From NCBI GenBank assembly GCA_044224215.1, contig JBGAKX010000001.1, positions 62,001 through 126,000 on the forward strand: DNA of 64,000 bases. Reading direction: 5' to 3'. This DNA is from DAOMFM01 sp035429825. GTDB taxonomy: Bacteria > Acidobacteriota > Blastocatellia > UBA7656 > JADIYM01. The position numbers and the translations under genes are program-made. The notes under the pieces are model-generated. The model saw nothing but the letters and a program-made list of their open reading frames with translations. It was not told the DNA's origin and made no database searches. Of this stretch, positions 1 through 8,540 are shown piece after piece (the first letter of the stretch is position 1; each line of letters starts with the position of its first letter).

Positions 1-1
1 G

Positions 2-703
2 TACATGGAGAAGCACTCCGTCGCGCGTCTCGTCGGCGCGCCTCCCGGATACGTCGGGTACGAGGAGGGCGGACAGCTGACCGAAGCGGTCAGGCGACGC
101 CCGTATTCCGTGGTGCTCTTTGACGAGATCGAGAAGGCGCACTCGGACGTCTTCAACATCCTGCTGCAGATTCTCGACGACGGGCGGCTGACCGACGGCC
201 AGGGACGCACCGTCGACTTCAAGAACTCGGTGGTCATCATGACCAGCAACATCGGCAGCAACTTCATCCTCGAGGCGAAGGGCGCAGATGATCCGGCGAC
301 TCGCGAGAAGCTGCTCGAGACGCTCAGACAGCATTTCAGGCCCGAGTTCCTGAATCGTGTCGACGAAGTCGTGATCTTCCACACGCTCGACCGCAGCCAG
401 TTGACGGCGATCGTGGACATCCAGCTCGAGCGTCTGCTCAAGCGGCTCGCCGAACGCAGGATCGTGCTCAGGGTGAGCGATGCGGCAAAACGCTATCTCG
501 CAGAACGAGGATACGATCCGGTGTACGGCGCTCGGCCGCTGAAGCGGGCAATCCAGCGCGATCTCGAGACGCCCCTGTCTCGTGCGATCATCGCCGGCGA
601 CGTACGCGACGATTCCACGGTCGACGTCGTTCCCGGCGAAACCGGGCTGACGTTCGTGACGGTTCCGGCGGCGGCCGCAACGGAAACGGCAACAACAGGT
701 TAG
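2..703 (+). CDS. clpB: ATP-dependent disaggregase ClpB, C-terminal part (5' end outside window)
   Basis: ClpB is the cytoplasmic AAA+ ring that pulls proteins out of aggregates with DnaK. Only the last 233 residues or so of a protein normally about 860 long are here; the frame is open to the left edge. Visible are the second AAA+ module from the pore loop ([12 protein letters not shown]) through Walker B ([11 protein letters not shown]), sensor 1 (VIMTSNIGS), the arginine-finger stretch ([13 protein letters not shown]) and sensor 2 ([15 protein letters not shown]), then a short Ala/Thr tail. The Walker A lies upstream of the window. The wording [16 protein letters not shown] fits ClpB; ClpA or ClpC would be the alternatives. 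It leads a proteostasis run with clpP, hsp20 and lon. Confidence 0.93.
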   Translation, partial: YMEKHSVARLVGAPPGYVGYEEGGQLTEAVRRRPYSVVLFDEIEKAHSDVFNILLQILDDGRLTDGQGRTVDFKNSVVIMTSNIGSNFILEAKGADDPATREKLLETLRQHFRPEFLNRVDEVVIFHTLDRSQLTAIVDIQLERLLKRLAERRIVLRVSDAAKRYLAERGYDPVYGARPLKRAIQRDLETPLSRAIIAGDVRDDSTVDVVPGETGLTFVTVPAAAATETATTG

Positions 704-707
704 GGCC

Positions 708-736
708 TTGTTTGCGATCGCCGCGGTCGCTTATAA
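708..736 (+). promoter_or_regulatory. candidate sigma-70-type promoter for clpP
   Basis: TTGTTT at 708-713 and TTATAA at 731-736 are separated by 17 bp, about 50 nt upstream of the clpP start and just after the clpB stop. This would let clpP be transcribed apart from clpB. It is a sequence match only. Confidence 0.45.
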
Positions 737-793
737 GTCTCGCGGGGAACGAATCCAGCGGCCGTCGGGGCCATCGCAACGGGGGAATTCCAA

Positions 794-1408
794 GTGCCAC
801 TCATTCCGACAGTTCTCGAACAGACATCGCGAGGCGAGCGTGCGTTCGACATCTATTCGCGGCTGCTCAAGGAGAACATCGTCTTTCTCGGTACGCCGAT
901 CTACGACGAGATCGCAAACCTGATCGTCGCCCAGTTGCTGTATCTGGAGGCCGAAGATCCGGACCGCGATATTTCGCTTTACATCAACAGTCCAGGCGGG
1001 AGCGTCACCGCCGGCATGGCGATCTACGACACGATGCAGTTCATCCGGCCCGACGTCGTCACGATCTGCGTCGGGCAGGCGAGCTCGATGGCGGCGCTGC
1101 TTCTTGCGTCGGGCGCGCCGGGGAAGCGTTTCGCATTGCCCGGGGCCAGGATTCTGATTCACCAGCCGTCGATCGGCTCGATCGGCGGCCAGGCGACGGA
1201 CATCCGGATCTATGCCGAGGAGATCATCCGAATGCGCCAGGCGCTGAGCCATATCATTGCGAAGCACACGGGCCAGTCGTACGAACGCATCGAGGACGAC
1301 GTCGAGCGCGATCTGTACCTGAGCAGCGTCCAGGCGCGCGAGTACGGAATCATCGACCGCGTGATCACGTCTCGGGACCAGGCGGACGTGCCTGGCCGGA
1401 TCGACTGA
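794..1408 (+). CDS. clpP: ATP-dependent Clp protease proteolytic subunit ClpP
   Basis: ClpP is the serine peptidase barrel that degrades substrates fed by Clp ATPases. At 204 residues it has normal length without a long propeptide. The catalytic triad is visible as Ser98 (GQASSMAA), His123 (ILIHQPSI) and Asp173 ([10 protein letters not shown]). The [19 protein letters not shown] block typical of the family is intact. The start is GTG at 794, set by the purine-rich GGGGGAA about 7 nt upstream. No clpX or clpA follows; the next genes are hsp20 and lon, so its ATPase partner must be elsewhere. Confidence 0.97.
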   Translation: MPLIPTVLEQTSRGERAFDIYSRLLKENIVFLGTPIYDEIANLIVAQLLYLEAEDPDRDISLYINSPGGSVTAGMAIYDTMQFIRPDVVTICVGQASSMAALLLASGAPGKRFALPGARILIHQPSIGSIGGQATDIRIYAEEIIRMRQALSHIIAKHTGQSYERIEDDVERDLYLSSVQAREYGIIDRVITSRDQADVPGRID

Positions 1409-1421
1409 TCGAGGGCCGCGT

Positions 1422-1784
1422 ATGCCGATCAAGGGAAAGCCATGGGGATCGTCGGGGGGGATGTGGACGGGTCGCGGATGCCATGCATGGGAGCCCGCGA
1501 CCGACATCTACCAGTCCGCCGAAGGGTGGGTCGTCAAGTTTGACCTTGCGGGTGTCGATCCCGACGACGTGACGGTGCGGATCGTCGATCACACGTTGTT
1601 CGTCGCGGGAACGCGGCGCGACAGGACGCTGAGGGAGGGAGTGTCGCACTACCAGATGGAGATCACGTACAGCAGGTTTGAACGTTCGATTCAGCTTCCG
1701 TGCGATCTCGCGCATGCACGCGTCGAGAGCGAGTACGACAACGGACTGTTGACCCTCACGTTCTTTGTCCAGGGCGGCAAGTAA
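1422..1784 (+). CDS. small heat-shock protein, Hsp20/alpha-crystallin family
   Basis: A 120-residue holdase chaperone expected to bind unfolding clients in the cytoplasm. The alpha-crystallin domain spans roughly residues 25-118, starting at WEPATDIYQSAEGWVVKFDLAG, split as WEPATDIYQ and WVVKFDLAGV. It ends in the YDNGLLTLTF strand that carries the family's G-x-L signature. The N-terminal arm is short and glycine/tryptophan-rich, and the C-terminal IXI tail is absent or minimal (VQGGK). It lies 13 nt after clpP and 13 nt before lon on the same strand, so co-expression with both proteases is likely. Confidence 0.9.
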   Translation: MPIKGKPWGSSGGMWTGRGCHAWEPATDIYQSAEGWVVKFDLAGVDPDDVTVRIVDHTLFVAGTRRDRTLREGVSHYQMEITYSRFERSIQLPCDLAHARVESEYDNGLLTLTFFVQGGK

Positions 1785-1797
1785 GAGGAGTTGAAGC

Positions 1798-4161
1798 ATG
1801 AGTGACGTGGTGCGCGTGTTGGAACTTCCGGTTCTCACGCTCAAGAACAAGGTGGTCTTCCCGTATTCGCTCGAGCCGCTGACCGTCGGCCGGCCGTTCT
1901 CGCTTGCCGCCGTCGAGGCCGCACTCGCGACCGAGGAGAAGCAGATCGTTCTGATCGCCCAGCGCGAGGAGACCGAGGACCGGCCAAAGCCCGAACAGAT
2001 CTTCGATATCGGAACACTGGGTGTCATCAACCGGATGATGCGCGTTCCGGGAAAGACCGAGACGGTGCACCTGATCGTGCAGGGCCAGGAACGCGTCCGC
2101 GTGATCGAGTGGCTCCAGAACGACGAGTACATCTCGGTCCGCGTCGAAGTTCTCGACGAGCCGGGCGGCGTTCCGGACTCCGAGACGGAAGCGCTCCGGC
2201 GCAACATCGACACGCTCGTGCAGCGCGCGCTCGCGCTGTTGCCGAACGTGCCCGCCGAATTGCGCCAGCTCGTGTCGGCGAACGACGATCCGGCCCGGCT
2301 GTGCTACTTCATCGCGAACCTCATGCAGCTCGACCTCGAGCAGGAGCAGGCGGCGCTCGAGGCGCAGACGTTGAACCGCCTCATGCGACTCGTCCACACG
2401 TATCTGTCGCGCGAAGTCGAGATTCTCCAGATCCGCTCCAAGATCCAGACGGATGCCGAAGCCGAGATGGGCAAGGCCCAGAAGGACTATTTCCTGAGGC
2501 AGCAGTTGAAGGCGATTCAGAAGGAGCTGGGCGAAGAGGACGGCGAGCAGGCCGAAGCCGACATGATGCGCGACCGGCTCGACAAGGCGGACCTTCCCGA
2601 ACACGTCCGCAAGGAGGCCGAGCGCGAGCTCCGACGCATGGAGAAGCTTCCCGCGGCGGCGCCCGACTACCACGTCATCCGGACGTACCTCGAGTGGATC
2701 CTCGACCTGCCGTGGAACGTGTCGTCGAGCGAATCGCTCGATCTGAAGCGTGCACGCGAAGTGCTCGACGAGGATCACTACGACCTCGAGGACATCAAGG
2801 ACCGCATCCTTCAGCACCTGGCCGTCCACAAGCTGAAGCCGAATTCCAAGTCTCCGATCCTCTGCTTTGCCGGCCCGCCGGGAGTGGGAAAGACGTCGCT
2901 CGGCCAGTCGATCGCGCGCGCGATGGACCGCAAGTTCGAGCGCATGTCGCTTGGAGGCATGCGGGACGAAGCCGAGCTGCGCGGCCATCGCAGGACGTAC
3001 ATCGGCGCGATGCCGGGACGGATCATCCAGTCGTTGCGTCGGGCCGGAGTCAACAACCCGGTGATCATGCTCGACGAGATCGACAAGCTCGGCAGCGACT
3101 TCCGCGGCGATCCGTCGTCGGCGCTGCTCGAGGTTCTCGATCCGCAGCAGAACCACGCGTTCCGCGACCACTACCTCGATCTTCCAGTGGACCTGTCCAA
3201 GGTCTTCTTCATCGGCACGGCGAACAACCTTGGCGGCATCCCGCCGCCGCTGCGCGACCGGATGGAGATCATCACGCTGTCGGGTTACTCCGAAGAGGAG
3301 AAGCTCATCATCGCGCGCCGCTACATCGTTCCACGACAGGTGCTGGAATCGGGCCTCACGCCCGAGCAGGTCGTGATCGACGACGAGGCGCTGACGCGGA
3401 TCATCGGCCGCTACACGCGCGAGGCCGGCGTGCGGCAGCTCGAACAGCGGATCGGACGCGTGATGCGAAAGATCGCGCTGCGCGTGGCCGAAGGGTCGGA
3501 CGCCATCGTCACGGTCGACGCCGAGTCGGTGCCGACGTACCTGGGGCCCGAGAAGATCCGTCCCGAGACAGCGCGCGAAAGCCTGCCGCCCGGTGTCGCC
3601 ACGGGACTTGCGGTGACCGAGACGGGCGGCGAGGTGCTGTTCGTCGAGGCTGCGTTGCTGCCGGGATCGAAGGGTCTCACGCTGACGGGTCAGCTCGGCG
3701 AGGTGATGCAGGAGTCCGCCCGTGCGGCCTACTCGTACCTGTGGTCGAACGGCGCAAAGCTCGACATCGACACGTCGGCGCTGCGCGATGCGGGACTGCA
3801 CGTGCACGTTCCGGCCGGTGCGGTGCCCAAGGACGGGCCGTCGGCGGGCGTGGCAATCGTCTCGGCCATTGCGAGCCTCTGCGTCGGAAGGCCTGTGCGG
3901 AACGACACGGCGATGACCGGCGAGATCACCCTGGCGGGGCTCGTGTTTCCGATCGGCGGCGTCAAGGAAAAGGTGCTCGCCGCGCGGCGCGCGGGAATCC
4001 ACAGGGTCGTGTTGCCTGCGCGAAACGAGCCCGATGTCGAGGACGTGCCGGCCGACGTGCGCAAGGAGATGGAGATCGTTTTCGTCGACAACGTCGACGA
4101 AGCGCTCGACAACACGCTTGCGATTCCTGTAGCTGTAGAGCAACCAGTTCAGGGAGACTAA
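1798..4161 (+). CDS. lon: ATP-dependent protease Lon
   Basis: Lon combines an N-terminal substrate-binding domain (about residues 8-205), an AAA+ ATPase and a Ser-Lys protease in one 787-residue chain, which is the usual length. Walker A is GPPGVGKT at 359-366. The proteolytic dyad is Ser682 in PKDGPSAGVAI and Lys723 in GGVKEKVLAA. The start ATG at 1798 is preceded by AAGAGGAG at good spacing. Lon degrades misfolded and short-lived regulatory proteins in the cytoplasm. The gene sits between hsp20 (13 nt) and a small HMA-fold gene (4 nt), which indicates a shared transcript. Confidence 0.97.
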   Translation: MSDVVRVLELPVLTLKNKVVFPYSLEPLTVGRPFSLAAVEAALATEEKQIVLIAQREETEDRPKPEQIFDIGTLGVINRMMRVPGKTETVHLIVQGQERVRVIEWLQNDEYISVRVEVLDEPGGVPDSETEALRRNIDTLVQRALALLPNVPAELRQLVSANDDPARLCYFIANLMQLDLEQEQAALEAQTLNRLMRLVHTYLSREVEILQIRSKIQTDAEAEMGKAQKDYFLRQQLKAIQKELGEEDGEQAEADMMRDRLDKADLPEHVRKEAERELRRMEKLPAAAPDYHVIRTYLEWILDLPWNVSSSESLDLKRAREVLDEDHYDLEDIKDRILQHLAVHKLKPNSKSPILCFAGPPGVGKTSLGQSIARAMDRKFERMSLGGMRDEAELRGHRRTYIGAMPGRIIQSLRRAGVNNPVIMLDEIDKLGSDFRGDPSSALLEVLDPQQNHAFRDHYLDLPVDLSKVFFIGTANNLGGIPPPLRDRMEIITLSGYSEEEKLIIARRYIVPRQVLESGLTPEQVVIDDEALTRIIGRYTREAGVRQLEQRIGRVMRKIALRVAEGSDAIVTVDAESVPTYLGPEKIRPETARESLPPGVATGLAVTETGGEVLFVEAALLPGSKGLTLTGQLGEVMQESARAAYSYLWSNGAKLDIDTSALRDAGLHVHVPAGAVPKDGPSAGVAIVSAIASLCVGRPVRNDTAMTGEITLAGLVFPIGGVKEKVLAARRAGIHRVVLPARNEPDVEDVPADVRKEMEIVFVDNVDEALDNTLAIPVAVEQPVQGD

Positions 4162-4165
4162 GAGC

Positions 4166-4426
4166 ATGAGCAAGAGCGACGGCCTGCCGGCGAATCTCGC
4201 GGCGACCAATGTCCGGATCAAGGGCATGACGACTGACGAGATCGCACGGGCGATTCGAGGGCAGCTCGTCAAGATGCCCGGCGTCATCAGCGTGCGCATG
4301 AGCATCACGGATCAGAGCGCCCGCGTCGAATACGAGCCATCGCGCCTGTCGCCGACGCACATCGGCGCAATGATCGGCCAGATGGGGTACAGCGTGACCG
4401 TAAGGTCGATGCAGCGCACGATGTAG
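4166..4426 (+). CDS. HMA-fold small protein lacking the metal-binding cysteines
   Basis: An 86-residue protein with the beta-alpha-beta-beta-alpha-beta pattern of heavy-metal-associated domains. It shows VRIKGMTTDEIARAIRG, then LVKMPGVISVRMSITDQSARVEYEP, which matches the MPGV-SV-V--A-V-YDP signature of CopZ-like proteins. The usual GMTCxxC metal site reads GMTTDEIA, so both cysteines are gone and classical copper binding is unlikely. It follows lon by 4 nt, which suggests a role tied to proteolysis or stress, but that is inference. It could be an adaptor-like protein that kept only the fold. Confidence 0.72.
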   Translation: MSKSDGLPANLAATNVRIKGMTTDEIARAIRGQLVKMPGVISVRMSITDQSARVEYEPSRLSPTHIGAMIGQMGYSVTVRSMQRTM

Positions 4427-4428
4427 CA

Positions 4429-4455
4429 CAACGGTCGCCGAGAAGGCGACCGTTG
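4429..4455. terminator. 11-bp stem hairpin between convergent genes, probable bidirectional terminator
   Basis: CAACGGTCGCC (4429-4439) and GGCGACCGTTG (4445-4455) form a perfect 11-bp stem with a 5-nt loop, just after the HMA gene stop and before the pseudokinase stop on the other strand. There is no clear T-tract on either side, so the terminator role is inferred from position. Confidence 0.55.
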
Positions 4456-4477
4456 CACGTTCCGCGCCGTCCGTCGA

Positions 4478-6079
4478 CTAGATCCGGGTGCCCGCGGTGT
4501 CCGCGCCCAATGTGGCGACGGCCGACGTCTGCTGTTGCGGGGCCGGCACCGGCTTGAGGATCTTTGGCGCAAGCCAGAAGCCGAACGCAAGGAATCCGAA
4601 CAGGATCAAGCCGATAATCAGCCACGGCAGCATCGCCATGATGAAACTTGGCTTCCGTGGCGCTGCGTCGATCACTTCGCCAGGCGCCGGCAGATCCTCG
4701 CCCACCGATTCTGCGTAACCGGACAGCGGCGCGGGCATTCGACGCGCCGGCTCGAGGTCGGGCGAAACAACCGGGGGAGGAGCAGGTCGAGCTTCGACTC
4801 GCGGCTCGACCTTTGCCGTCGGCGGCGGAGGCACTCCAGGAGCGGCAACATCGTCGGGCGCCTGCACGACCTCGGTTTTCGGAATCGATGGTGCGACGAG
4901 CGGTGGCGCCGGCGCGACTTCGGTCTTTGGAATGCGCGGCGCGACGACAGGCGGTGCAGGCACCACCTCGGTCGGAGGCACGACGCGAGCAACCGGCACC
5001 ACGACAGGCTCGGGCTCGGGAATGGCAACCACTGGAGGCGGCGCGACACTGACGACTGCCGGCTCGGCAGGTGCGGGAGCAACGACCGCCTTCGGCGCCG
5101 GCGCGGGTTCGAGTTCCGGCGCCGCGGCAACCTGTTCACCGTTCGGTGCCGCGCCGCATCGGTAGCAGACATCATCCTTTGGCCGAAGCGCAGTCCCGCA
5201 TTGATCGCAGAATCGGGGCGCCGCGGCCTCAACCGGTGGCGCTGCGAAGGGAGTATCGTCGGGACGGAGAATGGCGCGGAGCTGGTCGACGAACTGGCGG
5301 CAATTCTCGAACCGGTCCGTCGGAGACTTGGCGAGCGCCTTCAGGACGAGCGCATCGACCCTGGGCGACAGATCGGGGCACAGCGACCGCGGCGGTACGG
5401 GCGGCTCGTTGACGCTCTTGAAGATCGTCGTTACGACCGAGTCGGCCGCAAACGGCGCGCGTCCCGTCAGCAGTTCGTACACCATTGCGCCGAACGCATA
5501 GATGTCCGAGCGCGGGCCGATCGCCTCGCCGCGGATCTTCTCGGGCGCCATGTATTCGGGCGAGCCGTCGAGCGCGTGGGCAGACTGGGCGATCTTTGAC
5601 GCAATCCGCGCAATGCCAAATCCCGTGATCTTGACCTGGCCGAGGTTCGAGACGACGACATGCGACGGTTCGAAGTTGCCGTGAATGATGCCGCGCCGGT
5701 GCGCATAGTCGAGCGCATCGGCGATCTGGTCGAGACCGGGCAACAGGGCGGCCGGCTGGAACGGAGCGCCTTCCACGATGTGATCGGCGAGCGTCCGTCC
5801 GTCGATGAACTCGCGCACGACGAAGGCGACTTCGGCGTCGGAGCCGACGTCGAGAATCAGCGCGATGTTCGGATGCGAGAGAACGCCTGCGTCGCGGGCG
5901 GCCTTGAGAGCCTCCTCGCGCGACGCCTCGTCCCGCAGACCGTCGAGCGCGATCGTCTCGACCGTCACATTTCGCCCCGTTGTCGGATCAAAACCCTTGT
6001 AGACAGTGCCCGTCAGGCCCTGTCCAATCGGTTCCACGATGTCAAAACGCCCGATTCTCTTCGTCATTGACATAGACAT
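4478..6079 (-). CDS. membrane-anchored Ser/Thr protein kinase-like protein, predicted pseudokinase with zinc ribbon
   Basis: A 533-residue protein with a PknB-type kinase fold at about 11-270, a four-cysteine zinc ribbon (CDQCG...CYRCG) near 290-310, a long Pro/Ala/Val linker with repeated PKTEV units, and one transmembrane helix near the C-terminus (LPWLIIGLILFGFLAFGFWL). The glycine loop (GQGLTG), APE motif (residues 178-180) and YAFGAMVYELLTG helix are kept. The ATP lysine position is Glu41 (VTVETI), HRD is HGN at 133-135, the catalytic-loop lysine is Glu137, and DFG is GFG at 153-155. Such losses should abolish phosphotransfer, leaving a binding or scaffold role. Start among three ATG codons (6079, 6073, 6067) is uncertain. 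Confidence 0.85.
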   Translation of the reverse strand: MSMSMTKRIGRFDIVEPIGQGLTGTVYKGFDPTTGRNVTVETIALDGLRDEASREEALKAARDAGVLSHPNIALILDVGSDAEVAFVVREFIDGRTLADHIVEGAPFQPAALLPGLDQIADALDYAHRRGIIHGNFEPSHVVVSNLGQVKITGFGIARIASKIAQSAHALDGSPEYMAPEKIRGEAIGPRSDIYAFGAMVYELLTGRAPFAADSVVTTIFKSVNEPPVPPRSLCPDLSPRVDALVLKALAKSPTDRFENCRQFVDQLRAILRPDDTPFAAPPVEAAAPRFCDQCGTALRPKDDVCYRCGAAPNGEQVAAAPELEPAPAPKAVVAPAPAEPAVVSVAPPPVVAIPEPEPVVVPVARVVPPTEVVPAPPVVAPRIPKTEVAPAPPLVAPSIPKTEVVQAPDDVAAPGVPPPPTAKVEPRVEARPAPPPVVSPDLEPARRMPAPLSGYAESVGEDLPAPGEVIDAAPRKPSFIMAMLPWLIIGLILFGFLAFGFWLAPKILKPVPAPQQQTSAVATLGADTAGTRI

Positions 6080-6150
6080 TAATGACCCATCGCCTCCAGA
6101 TCAACTTCGATCGCAAATGAAACGCACAATGGCACGATATACTTGCAGGA

Positions 6151-6315
6151 GTGGACGTTCTGGAGCAGGTGATCGTTGCCCTCGCGCTCGCCGCGGCGTG
6201 TCTGGTGGCATATCGGATGCTGTCCGCAGGGTCGCGCTCGGGACACGCGTGCGACACAAAGCCTGCGGATCCGCCGGAACTCGTACAGATCACGCGGAAG
6301 TCGCCGAGGCCTTAG
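6151..6315 (+). CDS. small single-pass membrane protein, 54 residues (tentative)
   Basis: Reading from GTG at 6151 gives a 54-residue protein with an N-terminal hydrophobic helix (EQVIVALALAAACLVAYRML) and a polar tail with one more cysteine. A TATACT box lies at 6138-6143, only 7 nt before the start, so a transcript from it would begin almost at the GTG (leaderless); an AGGA directly abutting the GTG is too close to act as a normal ribosome site. The ORF faces the hemC end. It has the layout of small inner-membrane proteins such as Feo-associated peptides, but no function can be assigned. Confidence 0.4.
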   Translation: MDVLEQVIVALALAAACLVAYRMLSAGSRSGHACDTKPADPPELVQITRKSPRP

Positions 6316-6348
6316 CGGTCGGCGCTTTGGGCGGCACGGTCTTCCCGG

Positions 6349-7233
6349 TCACCCCTGAAACTTCGCTGCCAGGTCCCGGCCGAGCGCTTCCGGTTGCCCA
6401 ACAACGCTCGACATCGCGATTCGCCGTACTTGAGCGCCGTCGTCCACGGCAGCGATCATGCGCAACAGCTCGCCATCCACCCACGCGTGTCCGGCGATGG
6501 GCTGCGCGCACCCGCCGCCCATCGCAGCGAGAAACGCCCGTTCGGCAGCACAGCATGCTGCGGTCGTCGCATCGGCAAGCACCTGCACGATTTCAGAGAC
6601 GTCGTCGTCGCCATCGCGAATCTCGATCCCGAGCGCGCCCTGTCCGACGGCCGGCACCATGCTGTCGACAGGAATCGACTCCGTGATTCGGTGTTCGAAA
6701 CCGAGCCGGCGCAGTCCGGCGCACGCGAGAATGACTCCGTCCAGACCTTCGGTTTCAATCTTGGCGAGGCGCGTGTCGACATTGCCGCGCAACTCAACGA
6801 GCTCGATGTCCGGACGCAACGCCGCGAGCTGGCACCGGCGGCGCGGACTGCTCGTGCCAACACGGCCTCCTCGGGGTATACCGGACAGCGAATCGACACC
6901 CGCACGCGCGGCGAGCGCGTCGCGCGGGTCCTCGCGTTCCGTGACTGCTCCAAGCGCAAGCCCGGGCGGGAGCGTCGTCGGCAGGTCCTTCAGGCTGTGC
7001 ACGGCGAAGTCGACGCGGCCGTCGAGCATCGCGTCCTCGATCTCCTTTGTAAAGACGCCCTTTCCTGAGATTGCGACGAGGGATGCGTCGTGGAGTCGAT
7101 CACCGGTTGTCTTGATGATCTCGATGTGGCACGAGAGACCTGGATGCGCCTTCTCGAGCAGCGCTGCGACCGCGCGCGACTGCCAGAGCGCCAGCGCGCT
7201 TCCGCGCGAGCCGATGACCACGCGGTCGCGCAT
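6349..7233 (-). CDS. hemC: hydroxymethylbilane synthase (porphobilinogen deaminase)
   Basis: HemC polymerises four porphobilinogens into hydroxymethylbilane in haem synthesis. The 294-residue product starts MRDRVVIGSRGSALALWQS, the typical N-terminus. It contains the substrate-binding HSLKDLPTTLP and GTSSPRRRCQL motifs, the catalytic aspartate in that same HSLKD-containing domain, and the dipyrromethane-attachment cysteine in MGGGCAQPIAGHA. The ATG at 7233 overlaps the hemA stop as TGATG, so translation is probably coupled. A longer upstream reading exists in the same frame but runs inside hemA and is rejected. Confidence 0.95.
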   Translation of the reverse strand: MRDRVVIGSRGSALALWQSRAVAALLEKAHPGLSCHIEIIKTTGDRLHDASLVAISGKGVFTKEIEDAMLDGRVDFAVHSLKDLPTTLPPGLALGAVTEREDPRDALAARAGVDSLSGIPRGGRVGTSSPRRRCQLAALRPDIELVELRGNVDTRLAKIETEGLDGVILACAGLRRLGFEHRITESIPVDSMVPAVGQGALGIEIRDGDDDVSEIVQVLADATTAACCAAERAFLAAMGGGCAQPIAGHAWVDGELLRMIAAVDDGAQVRRIAMSSVVGQPEALGRDLAAKFQG

Positions 7234-8516
7234 CAGTCGTCTTCGGCGCCGCCGAGGCGGAAAATCCGCCGCCAGATCGAGACGCTGACCTCGACGTCGG
7301 GCTCGCGCGTCGCGGTGTCGCGCATGTGCGAGATGATCGGGTGCGCGATCTTGTTGATGATCGACGGCAGCAGCACGTCGGCGATCGCGGCCTCCTGGTC
7401 CGGCGTCAGCTCGCCGAGGCGCTTGCGGAGACGCACGAACTCGGCGCTCGCGACCTCGTTCATGCGCGTCTTGATTTCGGCGACCGTGGGACCGATATCG
7501 TTCGTGCGCAGACGCGACAGGAATTTCGTGACTTCGTCCTCGACGATGCTCTCGGCAACCGTCGCCTCGCGTTCGCGTTCGCGCATGTTCGACTGCGCGA
7601 CACGCTGCAGATCGTCGATGTCGAACAGAAACGTGTTGTCGAGGTCGCCCGCACCCGGATCGATCTGCCGCGGGACGCTGATATCGATCAGGCAGAAGGG
7701 CCGATGACGGCGCTTGTCGAGCGCACTCGCGATCTGTTTCCTGGTGATGACATAGTCGTCCGCCGACGTCGAACACAGCACGACGTCCGCGTCGACCAGG
7801 TGCGACTCGAGCGATTCAAACGGAACCGGTTCGCCGCCGTACTGCTCGGCAAGCTGCTGTGCGCGTTCGGCCGTGCGGTTTGCGATGAGGATTCGCGTGA
7901 CACCCGAATCCGAGAGGTGCTGGACGGCAAGTTCCGCCATCTCGCCCGCGCCGACAAGGAGAACGGTCTTGTCCTTCAACGCTCCGAAGATCTTTCGCCC
8001 GAGCTCAACCGCGACGTAGCTGACAGATACTGCGCTCGCGCCGATCGCCGTTTCGGACCGGACGCGCTTGGCGGCGGCGAACGCGCTCTGCATCAGCACC
8101 GTGAGGTTGCGGCCGATCGTTCCGGCGTCGAGCCCGAGCCGGTACGCGTCGCGCACCTGCCCGAGAATCTGCGGCTCGCCGACGACCATCGAGTCCAGGC
8201 TCGCCGCGACGCGAAACAGATGCTGGACGGCGTCCCGATCGTAGCGCGTGTAGACGTGCTCTTCGAGCGACACGAGGTCGATCTGCCGTGTCGCACCGAG
8301 GAACTCGATCAGCTGCAAGCGGCCCTCTTCGGGCGCCGTCCCGGCCGCGAGAATCTCGACGCGGTTGCAGGTTGAGACAATGAGCGCCTCGTCGATCGAG
8401 TCCTGCTCGACGATCGACGAAAGAGCCGCCGCGATCTCTCCGTCGCCAAACGCGAGCCGCTCGCGGATGTGCACCGGAGCGGTTCTGTGGTTGACGCCGA
8501 CGAGAAAAATACTCAA
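7233..8516 (-). CDS. hemA: glutamyl-tRNA reductase
   Basis: HemA reduces Glu-tRNA to glutamate-1-semialdehyde, the first committed step of C5-pathway tetrapyrrole synthesis. The 427-residue protein carries VGVNHRTAP at the N-terminus, the nucleophilic cysteine in ALIVSTCNRVEI, the NADPH-binding VLLVGAGEMAELAVQHL and a C-terminal helical dimerisation domain. The start codon is TTG at 8516, chosen because MSIFLVGVNHRTAP is the expected first stretch; no better start lies upstream. It is followed without gap by hemC and preceded by a HemX/CcsA-like membrane gene, a common order. Confidence 0.96.
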   Translation of the reverse strand: MSIFLVGVNHRTAPVHIRERLAFGDGEIAAALSSIVEQDSIDEALIVSTCNRVEILAAGTAPEEGRLQLIEFLGATRQIDLVSLEEHVYTRYDRDAVQHLFRVAASLDSMVVGEPQILGQVRDAYRLGLDAGTIGRNLTVLMQSAFAAAKRVRSETAIGASAVSVSYVAVELGRKIFGALKDKTVLLVGAGEMAELAVQHLSDSGVTRILIANRTAERAQQLAEQYGGEPVPFESLESHLVDADVVLCSTSADDYVITRKQIASALDKRRHRPFCLIDISVPRQIDPGAGDLDNTFLFDIDDLQRVAQSNMREREREATVAESIVEDEVTKFLSRLRTNDIGPTVAEIKTRMNEVASAEFVRLRKRLGELTPDQEAAIADVLLPSIINKIAHPIISHMRDTATREPDVEVSVSIWRRIFRLGGAEDD

Positions 8517-8540
8517 TGAAGACTCTCTGTGTACGGGGGA

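Noticed and set aside
1756..4308. Long minus-strand open frame of 850 codons opposite lon
   Set aside because: It is the antisense shadow of lon, created by high GC and codon bias; the product is Arg/His-rich with no fold.
6042..6293. 83-codon minus-strand frame over the pseudokinase 5' region
   Set aside because: Overlaps the candidate membrane peptide and the kinase start, and shows no coding pattern.
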